Shown here one piece after another: positions 29,562-37,780 of a DNA stretch of 64,000 nucleotides. The notes under the pieces are model-generated. The model was not told the DNA's origin. It saw only the letters and a program-made list of their open reading frames with translations, and did not search any database. Made by a program: the position numbers and the translations under genes. Every line of letters starts with the position of its first letter. Position 1 is the first letter of the stretch. Source of the DNA: Massilia sp. KIM (GTDB taxonomy: Bacteria; Pseudomonadota; Gammaproteobacteria; Burkholderiales; Burkholderiaceae_D); assembly GCF_002007115.1 (NCBI RefSeq), contig NZ_MVAD01000001.1, positions 1,426,001 through 1,490,000 of the forward strand, read 5' to 3'.

Positions 29562-29578
29562 TTGTTTGGATTATACAA
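29562..29578. promoter_or_regulatory. Possible LysR binding site (TTGT-N9-ACAA)
   Basis: TTGT and ACAA half-sites separated by nine bases lie in the 130-bp region between the divergent LysR and RidA-like genes. The T-N11-A frame is the general LysR box. The TTATACAAAT part could also be a -10 region, so the assignment is tentative. Confidence 0.3.
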
Positions 29579-29672
29579 ATAGTGTTGGCGCGAAACGGCG
29601 GTTTATCGGGGCCGCGGCCGGCACTACAGTAGCGTCATGCCCTTGACGGCATTCACACCCAAGGAGAACCCC

Positions 29673-30065
29673 ATGACTGTCCGAGACGTCGTCTTCCCGC
29701 CCGGCCGCCAGGCCCTGTATGACATCAACCGCTATTCGCCCGCCGTGCGCGCCAACGGCTTCCTGTTCGTATCCGGCCAGGTCGGCAGCCGCGAGGACGG
29801 CACGCCGGAGCCCACCCTGGAAGCCCAGGTAAAGCGCGCGTTCGCCAACCTCAATGCCATTCTCGAAGCGGCCGGCTGCAGCTTCAAGGACGTGGTCGAC
29901 GTCACCATCTTCATGGTCAACCCGGCCGACAACTTCGAGCCCGCATGGGAAGTCGCGCGCGAATTCTGGGGCGAAGCGCCCTACCCCAACGCCACCGCAG
30001 TGGGCGTGACCTGGTTGTACGGCTTCGACTTCGAAATCAAGGTCATCGCCAAGCTGCCCGCCTGA
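29673..30065 (+). CDS. RidA/YjgF-family protein
   Basis: This 130-residue protein has the Rid fold signature: NRYSPAVRANGFLFVSGQVG near the start, and QVKRAFANLNAILEAAG with VVDVTIFMV in the middle. Canonical RidA enamine deaminases carry an Arg near residue 105 in a segment before the last strand; here that segment reads NATAVGVTWLYGF, without Arg. It is therefore probably a member of another Rid subfamily, and deaminase activity is uncertain. AAGGAG precedes the ATG at 29673. A terminator-like hairpin follows at 30082-30109. Confidence 0.87.
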   Translation: MTVRDVVFPPGRQALYDINRYSPAVRANGFLFVSGQVGSREDGTPEPTLEAQVKRAFANLNAILEAAGCSFKDVVDVTIFMVNPADNFEPAWEVAREFWGEAPYPNATAVGVTWLYGFDFEIKVIAKLPA

Positions 30066-30081
30066 GCCGGCCTCCCCGCTC

Positions 30082-30109
30082 GCCCGCGCGCCCGAGTCGC
30101 GCGGGCTTT
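30082..30109 (+). terminator. Rho-independent terminator after the RidA-like gene
   Basis: A 9-bp stem, GCCCGCGCG paired with CGCGCGGGC, encloses a 7-base loop and is followed by TTT. It begins 16 bp after the RidA-like stop codon. Confidence 0.7.
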
Positions 30110-30216
30110 CCACCCGCACCTGATCTTTATCAAGCGGCGCCATCGGGAATTGTGACGCGTCGCACAATTGGATTTGACGCTTGTAAAGAATCGGACTATA
30201 TTTTCTCGCAATTGAC

Positions 30217-30230
30217 TGGAAACGTTTCCA
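30217..30230. promoter_or_regulatory. LacI-family operator before the GH16 gene
   Basis: TGGAAACGTTTCCA is a perfect 14-bp palindrome with the central CG typical of LacI/GalR operators. It lies about 100 bp before the GH16 start, close downstream of an AT-rich stretch (30190-30205) that could be the promoter. It differs from the AGCGCT-type sites elsewhere in the window, so another regulator is likely. Confidence 0.65.
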
Positions 30231-30329
30231 CCTCCAGCTTCCCCGTATCCGAATCCAACCCCAAGAGTTGGCAAGCCGCGGTCCGGCGCCACCGGCCCGC
30301 ATCATCAACGGAGTCATAGAGGAGTCGAA

Positions 30330-32102
30330 GTGAACAACCAACACCAACATCGTCACTCGAAGTGGAAAGCTTTCCAGACCCTTGCCGCCGGCCTCGTGCT
30401 GGCCTGGGGCACCCAGGCCGCGGCCAGCGTCAGCAATCCCGTCATCGGCCAGTTGCTCTGGTCCGAAGAATTCAACGGCCCCAGCCTCGACGGCAGCGCC
30501 TGGACCGCCTCGGACGGCAACGGCTGCCAGATCAACCTGTGCGGCTACGGCAACGCCGAACTCCAGTACTACAGCCCCAACAACGTCTCGATCGCCAACG
30601 TCCCCTTCGAATCGGGCACCCGCGCGCTGGCGATCCGGGCCCAGAACCAGACCGTGGGCAGCAATGTCTTCACCTCCGGGAAGATCGACACCAAGGGCAA
30701 GGTGCAGGTCCAGTACGGCATGGTCGAGGTGCGCATGAGCACCCCGGCGGTCGGCACCGGCCTGTGGCCTGCGGCCTGGATGCTGGGCGTCAGCCCCCAG
30801 ACCTGGCCGCGCAACGGCGAGATCGACATCATGGAGATGGGGCACAAGGCCTCGGTGCGCGCCGGCGCCGGCAATGCCCCGGCCAACAATTTCGTGGGCG
30901 CCAACGTGATCACCTGGCAGCAGGCCGCCTGCGTGCCGGGCAACGAGAGCTGCGCCGCTTCCACCGCCTGGCAGACCAAGAACTGGTACATCTCGTCCGC
31001 ACCCCTGGTCAACCGCTTCGTGATCTACCGCCTGTACTGGACCGAGAGCGAAATGCGCTTCACCGTGGTCGACAATGGCGTCGAGCGCAACCTGTACGAT
31101 GCGCCGCTGCCGGTCAATTCGGCGTCCTTGCAGGCGCCCTTCTACCTCCTGCTCAACTTGGCCGTGGGCGGCAACTTCACCGACGCCGCCAACCCGAGCC
31201 AGGTGACCGCGCCGCTGCCGGCCACCATGTACGTCGACTACGTGCGGGTCTACCAGCTCGACGGCAAGGGAACGGTCAAGCTCGGCAACCAGACGGTGCC
31301 GGAAGTCGGCAAGTTCGGCATCTTCACCGACACAACGGCGGTGAACAACAAGCTGGTGGCGGGCACCAGCTCCGACATCTTCCTGTGGAACGGCGCCTCG
31401 ACCGGCGCCGGCAATACCGCGCCCTTCGAAGGCGCCAACGTGATCGCCTGGAATTACTTCGCGCCCAACCAATGGTTCGGCGGCGGGATCCAGTCGCGCC
31501 AGGCGCGCGACCTGAGCAACTTCCGTAACGGCACGGTGCGCTTCCGCATCAAGATACCGGCCAACGTGTCCTTCAACATCGGCGTCGGCGACACCTACAC
31601 CAACCAGAACTGGGTCAACTTCCCCGCAAACACCACCACGCATGGGCTGGTGCGCAACGGCGAATGGGCCACCGCGACCATCCCGGTCAGCACCCTGATC
31701 GGTCCCAAGGTGGCGCTCCAGTCCCTGCTCGACGTCTTCATGATCTCGAGCGACGCCAACCGCCTGCCCACGACCGCCTTCCAGTTTGCGATCGACGACA
31801 TCGTCTGGGATTCCGGCAGCGGCGGCACCACCACCCCGCCGCAGAGCGGGCCGACCTATGTCACCCAGCTCTCCGCCACCACCCTGCAGTTCACCGCCAA
31901 CACCGGCAGCTGGGCAGACGTCCACTACACGGTTAATGGCGGGGCCCAGCAGAACGTGCGCATGCGCCTGGACGGCAGCAGCAACACCTACATCGCCGGC
32001 GGGCTGAAAATCGGCGACGTGGTGCGCTACAGCTTCACCTACTGGGATCCGGCGCGCAACTACGCGATCGATACCGCCCAGCAGAGCTACACGATGAAGT
32101 AA
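30330..32102 (+). CDS. Secreted GH16 beta-glucanase (laminarinase-like) with glucan-binding C-terminus
   Basis: This 590-residue protein starts with GTG behind GAGGAG. A signal peptide covers about residues 1-35 (ending AAASV). The GH16 domain follows (about 40-310), with the active-site ExDxxE at E164, D166 and E169 in NGEIDIMEMG. A middle beta-sandwich domain (about 315-490) may bind carbohydrate. The last 85 residues, from YVTQLSATTLQF to the end, resemble CBM56-like beta-1,3-glucan modules. Beta-1,3- or mixed-linkage glucan hydrolysis outside the cytoplasm is the likely role. A palindromic operator lies upstream, and a 7-bp GC hairpin follows the stop codon. Confidence 0.9.
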   Translation: MNNQHQHRHSKWKAFQTLAAGLVLAWGTQAAASVSNPVIGQLLWSEEFNGPSLDGSAWTASDGNGCQINLCGYGNAELQYYSPNNVSIANVPFESGTRALAIRAQNQTVGSNVFTSGKIDTKGKVQVQYGMVEVRMSTPAVGTGLWPAAWMLGVSPQTWPRNGEIDIMEMGHKASVRAGAGNAPANNFVGANVITWQQAACVPGNESCAASTAWQTKNWYISSAPLVNRFVIYRLYWTESEMRFTVVDNGVERNLYDAPLPVNSASLQAPFYLLLNLAVGGNFTDAANPSQVTAPLPATMYVDYVRVYQLDGKGTVKLGNQTVPEVGKFGIFTDTTAVNNKLVAGTSSDIFLWNGASTGAGNTAPFEGANVIAWNYFAPNQWFGGGIQSRQARDLSNFRNGTVRFRIKIPANVSFNIGVGDTYTNQNWVNFPANTTTHGLVRNGEWATATIPVSTLIGPKVALQSLLDVFMISSDANRLPTTAFQFAIDDIVWDSGSGGTTTPPQSGPTYVTQLSATTLQFTANTGSWADVHYTVNGGAQQNVRMRLDGSSNTYIAGGLKIGDVVRYSFTYWDPARNYAIDTAQQSYTMK

Positions 32103-32123
32103 GGCGACGCTAGACGACTCACC

Positions 32124-32150
32124 CCTCCGGACCGCGCCCGCGGCCGGAGG
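32124..32150. terminator. GC-rich hairpin between convergent genes
   Basis: CCTCCGG pairs with CCGGAGG across 13 bases, between the ends of the GH16 gene and the convergent DUF4440 gene. There is no T-run, so a bidirectional terminator is only possible. Confidence 0.35.
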
Positions 32151-32164
32151 CTTCCCGGGGCTGG

Positions 32165-32671
32165 TCAGCCGGCGGGCCTGGCGGCCGGCCGCGGTGGCGG
32201 CCCCAAACGCATGTTCGCGTTCTCGATGTCCGACTGGATCAGCCAGCGCCCGTCGACCCTGCGCAGCACCAGCACGAACTTGCCGAAGTCGGTGTCCTGG
32301 CCCGCCGGCCCATAGCCGCCGACGAGATAGGCGAGCTCGCCCGCGCTGCGGTAATCCATCACCCGCAAATAGGTCGGCATGCCGCCGCCACCCGCGTAGG
32401 CCTTGGCGATGTCCGCGCGCCCGCGCGCCAGCGGCCGGTTGCTGGGCAAGGCGATTCCGTCCTCGGTGAACAGGGCCGCCAGGGCTTGGGCGTCATTCGC
32501 GGCCCAGGCCTTCTCGTAGTCGCGCAGGACACGCTCGACCTCCGGCGGAACGGCGACAGACGGCAGGGTGTTCGCCGGCGCCGGCACGGGGACCGCAGGC
32601 GAGGTTTGCGCCACCGCCGGAACGGCGCCCAGAAAGGCCGCCAGCATGGGCGCCACCAGATATGCACGCAT
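32165..32671 (-). CDS. Exported SnoaL/DUF4440-type protein
   Basis: This 168-residue protein has a signal peptide (residues 1-21, ending AVAQ) and a proline-rich spacer. An NTF2-like fold follows, with the DUF4440 pattern: YEKAWAANDAQALAALFTEDG, then GRADIAKAY and a late DGRWLIQSD strand. Such proteins form small dimeric barrels with various ligands. No catalytic residue can be assigned. It stands alone, convergent with GH16 and divergent from GH31. Confidence 0.8.
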   Translation of the reverse strand: MRAYLVAPMLAAFLGAVPAVAQTSPAVPVPAPANTLPSVAVPPEVERVLRDYEKAWAANDAQALAALFTEDGIALPSNRPLARGRADIAKAYAGGGGMPTYLRVMDYRSAGELAYLVGGYGPAGQDTDFGKFVLVLRRVDGRWLIQSDIENANMRLGPPPRPAARPAG

Positions 32672-32863
32672 CGTTTCCTCCAGATTTGAACGAACGAAGG
32701 GCCGATTCTAGCCTCGCGGCAGGCTGCCCGCCACTGAAAGTCGATACGTATGTCCTGTCCCGATGCCCGGCCGAGCCGATGTCGAATTGCAATCAAAAGG
32801 ATGATTGCGCCCAACATAAAGTGTTATATTAATTAGAGAACAGCGCGAGCGGACCGGACGGAA

Positions 32864-32877
32864 TGTTAGCGCCCGAT
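32864..32877. promoter_or_regulatory. LacI-type operator half-site before GH31
   Basis: TGTTAGCGCCCGAT carries the TGTTAGCGC half-site, the complement of the GCGCTAACA seen before xylA and lacI. The second half is degenerate. It lies about 57 bp before the GH31 ATG. Confidence 0.45.
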
Positions 32878-32933
32878 AACGCAAAGCGCGCCCGCTGCCA
32901 GGCGGCGCGGACAGATAATTGGAGACCCAGCGC

Positions 32934-35321
32934 ATGAGCATGAGCCACTTCCGGCAGAATTCGCCTTTCCCACTGCATCGAACTGCCGGCGTGGCCCGGG
33001 CATTGTGCGCCGCCCTCGCCTCCGCCCTGGCTGGCGGCGCCGTCGCCGCGCCCCTGGTCACCCTCGACCGCAATGGCGCCTGGGTCTCGGTCGAGGCCTA
33101 TGGCCCGAACATCCTGCACGTCACCATCGCCGCGGACAAGGCCGAAGCCCTCAAGGGCCCGGGCTACGGCATCCTGGCGAAGAACGCCGACAACGGCGGC
33201 TTCCGCCACACGGCCGCCAAGGACGGCGACCTGTTCGCCTCGAACGGCATGACGGTGCGCGTCAAGCCGGCGCCCGCGCCCAGCATCCCGAGCCAGAGCT
33301 CGAAGTATTTCGCGCCCGCGCTGGCGCCGGTCGGCCTGGAGGTGAGCAACGCGCGCGGCGAGAAGATCCTCGACATGACCGGCTGGGAGATGTCGCCCCA
33401 TACCGTGAACGGCGAGAAGACCTACCAGGTCGGCGCCTCCTTCTTCGCGCCTGCCGACGAACATTACTACGGCATGGGCCAGAACCAGGAACTGCTCACC
33501 GGGCTGTCCTTGCGCGGCCGTGTGATCGACTGCAAGCACTGGTACGACGCGCCGGCCGGCGAGACCGTCTGCGTGCCCTTCATGGTGTCGTCCAAGGGCT
33601 ATGGCATCGTCTGGGACAACCCCTCGCCTACCCGCTTCCAGGGCGCCGTCAACGGCGTGACCCGCTTCCAGTCCCAGGTGGGCGAGCGCGTCAGCTTCTT
33701 CGTCATCACCGGCGCCGGCGTGCAGGACCTGTACACCAATTACGCGCGCCTGACCGGCAAGACTCCGATCCCGCCCAAGTCGGCCTTCGGCCTGATCCAG
33801 TCCAAGGCCCGCTACGAAAGCCAGGCCGAGGTCATGCGGGTGGCGAACACCTACCGCCAGAAGGGCTACCCGCTCGACATCATGGTGGTCGACTGGTTCT
33901 ACTGGACCCGCATGGGCCAGCTCGACATCGATCCGGCCCAGTACCCGGACCCGGTGGGCATGAACAAGCAGCTGCACGACATGGGCATGCAGTCCATCAT
34001 CTCGCTGTGGCCCCGCTTCGAGACCGCCGGCCGCTACTTCAACGAACTGGACGCCAAGGGCTACCTGCTCAAGGACAAGGACGGCAAGACCCAGGATGGC
34101 CTGCCCTTCCGCTCCGACCGCACCGGCGGCCTGATCGACTCCACCAACCCGGCCGCGCGCAAGTGGTTCTTCGAGAAGACCCGCGACAACGTGATGTCCA
34201 AGGGCTTCGACTATCCCTGGCTGGACGAGACCGAACCGGACCTGGTGCCGAGCGGCCTGTTCTACTCGATCGGCTCGGGCGACCGCTACTACAACCTCTA
34301 CCCGCTGGTCCACGTCGAGGGCTATGCGGAACAGCTGCGCGCCTGGCGCCCGCAGCGCCGCGCCATGGTCCTGGCGCGCGCCGCCTACCTCGGCTCGCAA
34401 CGCACCGGCGCCCTGTTCTGGTCCTCGGACATCAAGTCGACCTGGGAAGCCCTGGCGCGCCAGGTGCCGGCCGGCCTGAACATGACGGCTTCCGGCATCG
34501 CCTACTGGAGCAGCGACATCGGCGGCTGGCAGTCGCTCCCCAGCGTCACCCACGCCACCAAGGCCCCGCTGCTCGATCCGTCCGACGCGCGCGAGATCGT
34601 CGGTAACTACCATGATTATCCCGAGCTCTTCACGCGCTGGTTCCAGTACGGCACCTTCACGCCCACCCTGCGCCTGCACGGCTCGCGCAAGGGCAACGAG
34701 ATGTGGTCCTTCGGCAAGCAGGCCGAGGCCGTCATGGCCAGGTTCAACCACCTGCGCTACCAGCTGATCCCCTACATGTACAGCCAGGCCAAGATGACCT
34801 GGGACACCGGCGCGCCCTTCATGCGCCCGCTGTGGATGGACTTCCCCCAGGACCCGAGGGTCGCCGACCTCGGCACGCAGTACATGTTCGGCCCGGCCTT
34901 CCTGGTGGCGCCGGTCACCGAGCAGGGACAGGTCGAAAAGGACGTCTACCTGCCGGCCGGCAGCGATTGGTACGACTTCTGGACCAACGAGAAGCACGCC
35001 GGCGGCCGCTGGATCAAGGCCCAGGCGCCGATCGACCGCATCCCGGTATTCGTCAAGGCCGGCTCCATCGTGCCGCTGGGCGCCCCGGTGCCCTCCACCG
35101 CGACCAGGCAGGCGATCGCCCAGATCCTGGTCTACCCGGGCAAGGACGCCGAGTTCACGCTCTACGACGACGACGGCCTGTCCTACGACTACGAAAAGGG
35201 CAAGGGCGCGAGCAGCGCGCAGCTCCGCTGGAGCGACGCCGACGGCAAGTTCAGCGCCAGCGGCGGCGAGCGCGGCTTCGCCGGCGGGGCCGCGAAACTG
35301 GTCAAGGTAATCGGCCGCTGA
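32934..35321 (+). CDS. Exported GH31 glycosidase (alpha-xylosidase-like)
   Basis: This 795-residue GH31 enzyme starts at the ATG at 32934, nine bases after a GGAG. A signal peptide ends near residue 40 (GGAVAA). The N-terminal beta-domain precedes the barrel, whose DIMVVDWFYWTRMG segment is near residue 320. D431, in WLDETEPD, is the expected nucleophile. D499, in FWSSDIKSTW, is the expected acid/base. Close relatives act as alpha-xylosidases on xyloglucan oligosaccharides or as other alpha-glycosidases; the substrate cannot be fixed here. Nearby GH35, GH3 and xylose genes favour xyloglucan. A TGTTAGCGC operator half-site lies upstream. Confidence 0.88.
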   Translation: MSMSHFRQNSPFPLHRTAGVARALCAALASALAGGAVAAPLVTLDRNGAWVSVEAYGPNILHVTIAADKAEALKGPGYGILAKNADNGGFRHTAAKDGDLFASNGMTVRVKPAPAPSIPSQSSKYFAPALAPVGLEVSNARGEKILDMTGWEMSPHTVNGEKTYQVGASFFAPADEHYYGMGQNQELLTGLSLRGRVIDCKHWYDAPAGETVCVPFMVSSKGYGIVWDNPSPTRFQGAVNGVTRFQSQVGERVSFFVITGAGVQDLYTNYARLTGKTPIPPKSAFGLIQSKARYESQAEVMRVANTYRQKGYPLDIMVVDWFYWTRMGQLDIDPAQYPDPVGMNKQLHDMGMQSIISLWPRFETAGRYFNELDAKGYLLKDKDGKTQDGLPFRSDRTGGLIDSTNPAARKWFFEKTRDNVMSKGFDYPWLDETEPDLVPSGLFYSIGSGDRYYNLYPLVHVEGYAEQLRAWRPQRRAMVLARAAYLGSQRTGALFWSSDIKSTWEALARQVPAGLNMTASGIAYWSSDIGGWQSLPSVTHATKAPLLDPSDAREIVGNYHDYPELFTRWFQYGTFTPTLRLHGSRKGNEMWSFGKQAEAVMARFNHLRYQLIPYMYSQAKMTWDTGAPFMRPLWMDFPQDPRVADLGTQYMFGPAFLVAPVTEQGQVEKDVYLPAGSDWYDFWTNEKHAGGRWIKAQAPIDRIPVFVKAGSIVPLGAPVPSTATRQAIAQILVYPGKDAEFTLYDDDGLSYDYEKGKGASSAQLRWSDADGKFSASGGERGFAGGAAKLVKVIGR

Positions 35322-35374
35322 TGGCGGCGCACGGCCGGTCCGGCGCCCCGGGCCGGCACGGCCGGACAAGGATT

Positions 35375-35388
35375 TGATAGCGCTCACA
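35375..35388. promoter_or_regulatory. LacI-type operator before GH3
   Basis: TGATAGCGCTCACA is an imperfect palindrome (10 of 14 positions) around AGCGCT, about 52 bp before the GH3 ATG. It resembles the operator class known for xylose regulators of Caulobacter and Xanthomonas. Confidence 0.55.
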
Positions 35389-35439
35389 TTTCATATATAC
35401 TCGACAAGTTCCACATAAAAACCTCAAGGAGACCGTTTC

Positions 35440-37677
35440 ATGACCAAGCCCCTGCAGCCGTCGCGCTGGGCACTCGCACTCGCCGCCGCCTTTGCCGTCC
35501 AGTTCAGCATGCCCGCCAGCGCGCAGGTCGCGCAGCCCGCGCCGAACGCCTACGCCGCAGCCAACGCCAAGGCCGAGGAGCGCGCCACCCAGCTGGTGAA
35601 CCAGATGACGATCGACGAGAAGATCAGCCTGGTGTTCGGCTACTTCGGCTCTGAATTCCAGGGCAAGGTCCCGCCCAAGGAGGCGCTGGTGCAATCGGCA
35701 GGCTACGTCAAGGGCATCCCGCGCCTGGGCATCACCCCGCAGTGGCTGACCGACGCCGGCATCGGCGTGGCTTCGCAGCCGGGCAAGCAGGTGCGCGAGC
35801 GCACCAGCCTGCCGGCCGGCATCGCCACCGCCGCCACCTGGAACCCGGAACTGGCCTACAAGGGCGCGGCCATGATCGGCAAGGAAGCCCGCCTCTCGGG
35901 CTTCAACGTGATGCTGGGCGGGAGCGTGAACCTGGCGCGCGAGCCACGCAATGGCCGCAACTTCGAATACACCGGTGAAGACCCGCTCCTGGCCGGTATC
36001 ATGGCCGGCGAACAGATCCGCGGCGTGCAGTCGAACGGCGTGGTCTCGACCATGAAGCACTTCGCCTACAACGACCAGGAAACCGGCCGCAACCACCTGA
36101 ACGTCAAGATCGAGGACCCTGCCGGCCGCATGTCCGACCTGCTCGCCTTCCAGATCGCCCTGGAGCGCGGCAACCCCGGCTCGGTGATGTGCGCCTACAA
36201 CCGCATCAACGGTCCCTACGCCTGCGAACACGATCACCTGCTCAACAAGGTGCTCAAGGGCGACTGGGGCTTCAAGGGCTATGTGATGTCGGACTGGGGC
36301 GCGACCCACTCCACCATCCCGGCCGCGCTGGCGGGGCTGGACCAGCAGTCCGGCTACCCCTTCGACAAGTCGCCCTACTTCGACGGCGCCCTTAAAGAAG
36401 CAGTGCAGAACGGCCACGTGCCGGAAGCCCGCCTGACCGACATGGCCAAGCGCATCGTCTGGGCGCTGGCCGTCAACGGCGCGCTCGACCAGCCGGTCAA
36501 GGTGGAGCCGGAGAAGATCGACTACACCGCCCACGGCAAGATCTCCCAGCTCGACGCCGAGGAAGGCATCGTCCTGCTCAAGAACGACAGCAATGTGCTG
36601 CCGCTGGCGGGCAACCTGAAACGCATCGCCATCATCGGCGGCCACGCCAACAAGGGCGTGCTGTCGGGCGGCGGCTCGGCCCAGGTCTATCCGCGCGGCG
36701 GCATGGCGGTGCCGAACGAAGGCCCGAAGGAGTGGCCGGGCCCGATCACCTATCTTCCGAATTCGCCGATGAAGGCGCTGGCGGCGCGCAGCAAGGCCAA
36801 GCTGACCTGGCATGACGGCAAGGACCCGGCGGCGGCGGCCAAGGCGGCAGCCGGCGCCGACGTTGTGCTGGTGTTCGCGACCCAGTGGACCTCCGAAAGC
36901 ACCGACGTGCCCAGCCTCTCGCTGCCGAACAAGCAGGACGCCCTGATCGAGGCGGTGGCCAAGGCCAACCGCCGCACCGTGGTCGTGCTCGAGACCGGCG
37001 GCCCGGTCACCATGCCCTGGCTGGGCAGCGTGGCGGGCGTGGTCCAGGCCTGGTACCCGGGCACCAACGGCGGCGAGGCGATCGCGCGCGTGCTGACCGG
37101 CGAAGTGGATGCCTCCGGGCGCCTGCCGCAGACCTTCCCGGCCTCGGAAAGCCAGCTGCCGCGTCCCAAGGTGGACGGTGTCGGCCTGCCCAAGGACAGC
37201 CGCTTCGACGTCGACTACAACATCGAGGGCGCGGCGGTCGGCTACAAGTGGTTCGACAAGAAGGGCATCAAGCCGCTGTTCGCCTTCGGCCACGGCCTGT
37301 CCTACACCAGCTTCGGCTACGCCAACCTGCGCGCTGAACCGGCCGAGGGCACGATCCGGGTCGGCTTCTCGACCTCGAACACCGGCCAGCGCGAAGGCAA
37401 GGCCGTGCCCCAGGTCTACGTGGCCAAGGTCGGCGGCGGCTGGGAAGCGCCCAAGCGTCTCGGCGCCTGGGACAAGCTGACGCTCAAGCCGGGCGAGAGC
37501 AAGACCAGCAGCGTGACGGTCGATCCGCGCACCCTGGCCGTGTTCGACGGCGCCAGCGGCAAGTGGAAGATCGCCGCCGGCGACTACCAGGTGATCCTGG
37601 CCACCGCCGCCGACGCCCCGGTCGCGACCGTCACCGTGCGCCTGCCGGCGCGCGAGTTCGCGGCCGGCGGCCGCTGA
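35440..37677 (+). CDS. Exported GH3 beta-glucosidase/beta-xylosidase
   Basis: This 745-residue GH3 enzyme has a signal peptide (about residues 1-29, ending PASAQ). The TIM-barrel domain carries KHFAYNDQETGRN and the nucleophile D285 in VMSDWGATH. An alpha/beta sandwich domain follows (about 380-590), then a fibronectin-III-like C-terminus. It would remove terminal beta-glucosyl or beta-xylosyl units from oligosaccharides in the periplasm. CAAGGAG stands upstream of the ATG. An operator-like palindrome precedes it, and the GH39 gene follows after 103 bp, so the two may be co-transcribed. Confidence 0.93.
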   Translation: MTKPLQPSRWALALAAAFAVQFSMPASAQVAQPAPNAYAAANAKAEERATQLVNQMTIDEKISLVFGYFGSEFQGKVPPKEALVQSAGYVKGIPRLGITPQWLTDAGIGVASQPGKQVRERTSLPAGIATAATWNPELAYKGAAMIGKEARLSGFNVMLGGSVNLAREPRNGRNFEYTGEDPLLAGIMAGEQIRGVQSNGVVSTMKHFAYNDQETGRNHLNVKIEDPAGRMSDLLAFQIALERGNPGSVMCAYNRINGPYACEHDHLLNKVLKGDWGFKGYVMSDWGATHSTIPAALAGLDQQSGYPFDKSPYFDGALKEAVQNGHVPEARLTDMAKRIVWALAVNGALDQPVKVEPEKIDYTAHGKISQLDAEEGIVLLKNDSNVLPLAGNLKRIAIIGGHANKGVLSGGGSAQVYPRGGMAVPNEGPKEWPGPITYLPNSPMKALAARSKAKLTWHDGKDPAAAAKAAAGADVVLVFATQWTSESTDVPSLSLPNKQDALIEAVAKANRRTVVVLETGGPVTMPWLGSVAGVVQAWYPGTNGGEAIARVLTGEVDASGRLPQTFPASESQLPRPKVDGVGLPKDSRFDVDYNIEGAAVGYKWFDKKGIKPLFAFGHGLSYTSFGYANLRAEPAEGTIRVGFSTSNTGQREGKAVPQVYVAKVGGGWEAPKRLGAWDKLTLKPGESKTSSVTVDPRTLAVFDGASGKWKIAAGDYQVILATAADAPVATVTVRLPAREFAAGGR

Positions 37678-37780
37678 TCCGGCGCCCGCCCGGAATCCCG
37701 GACCACCCCGCCGCCGCCGCGCATTCTGCCAGGATGCCCGTCGGCGGCGGGCCGAGCACTGCTACCGACGGAGTCGCCCC

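Noticed and set aside
32919..32933. TTG start for the GH31 gene
   Set aside because: The TTG overlaps the GGAG that serves the ATG at 32934.
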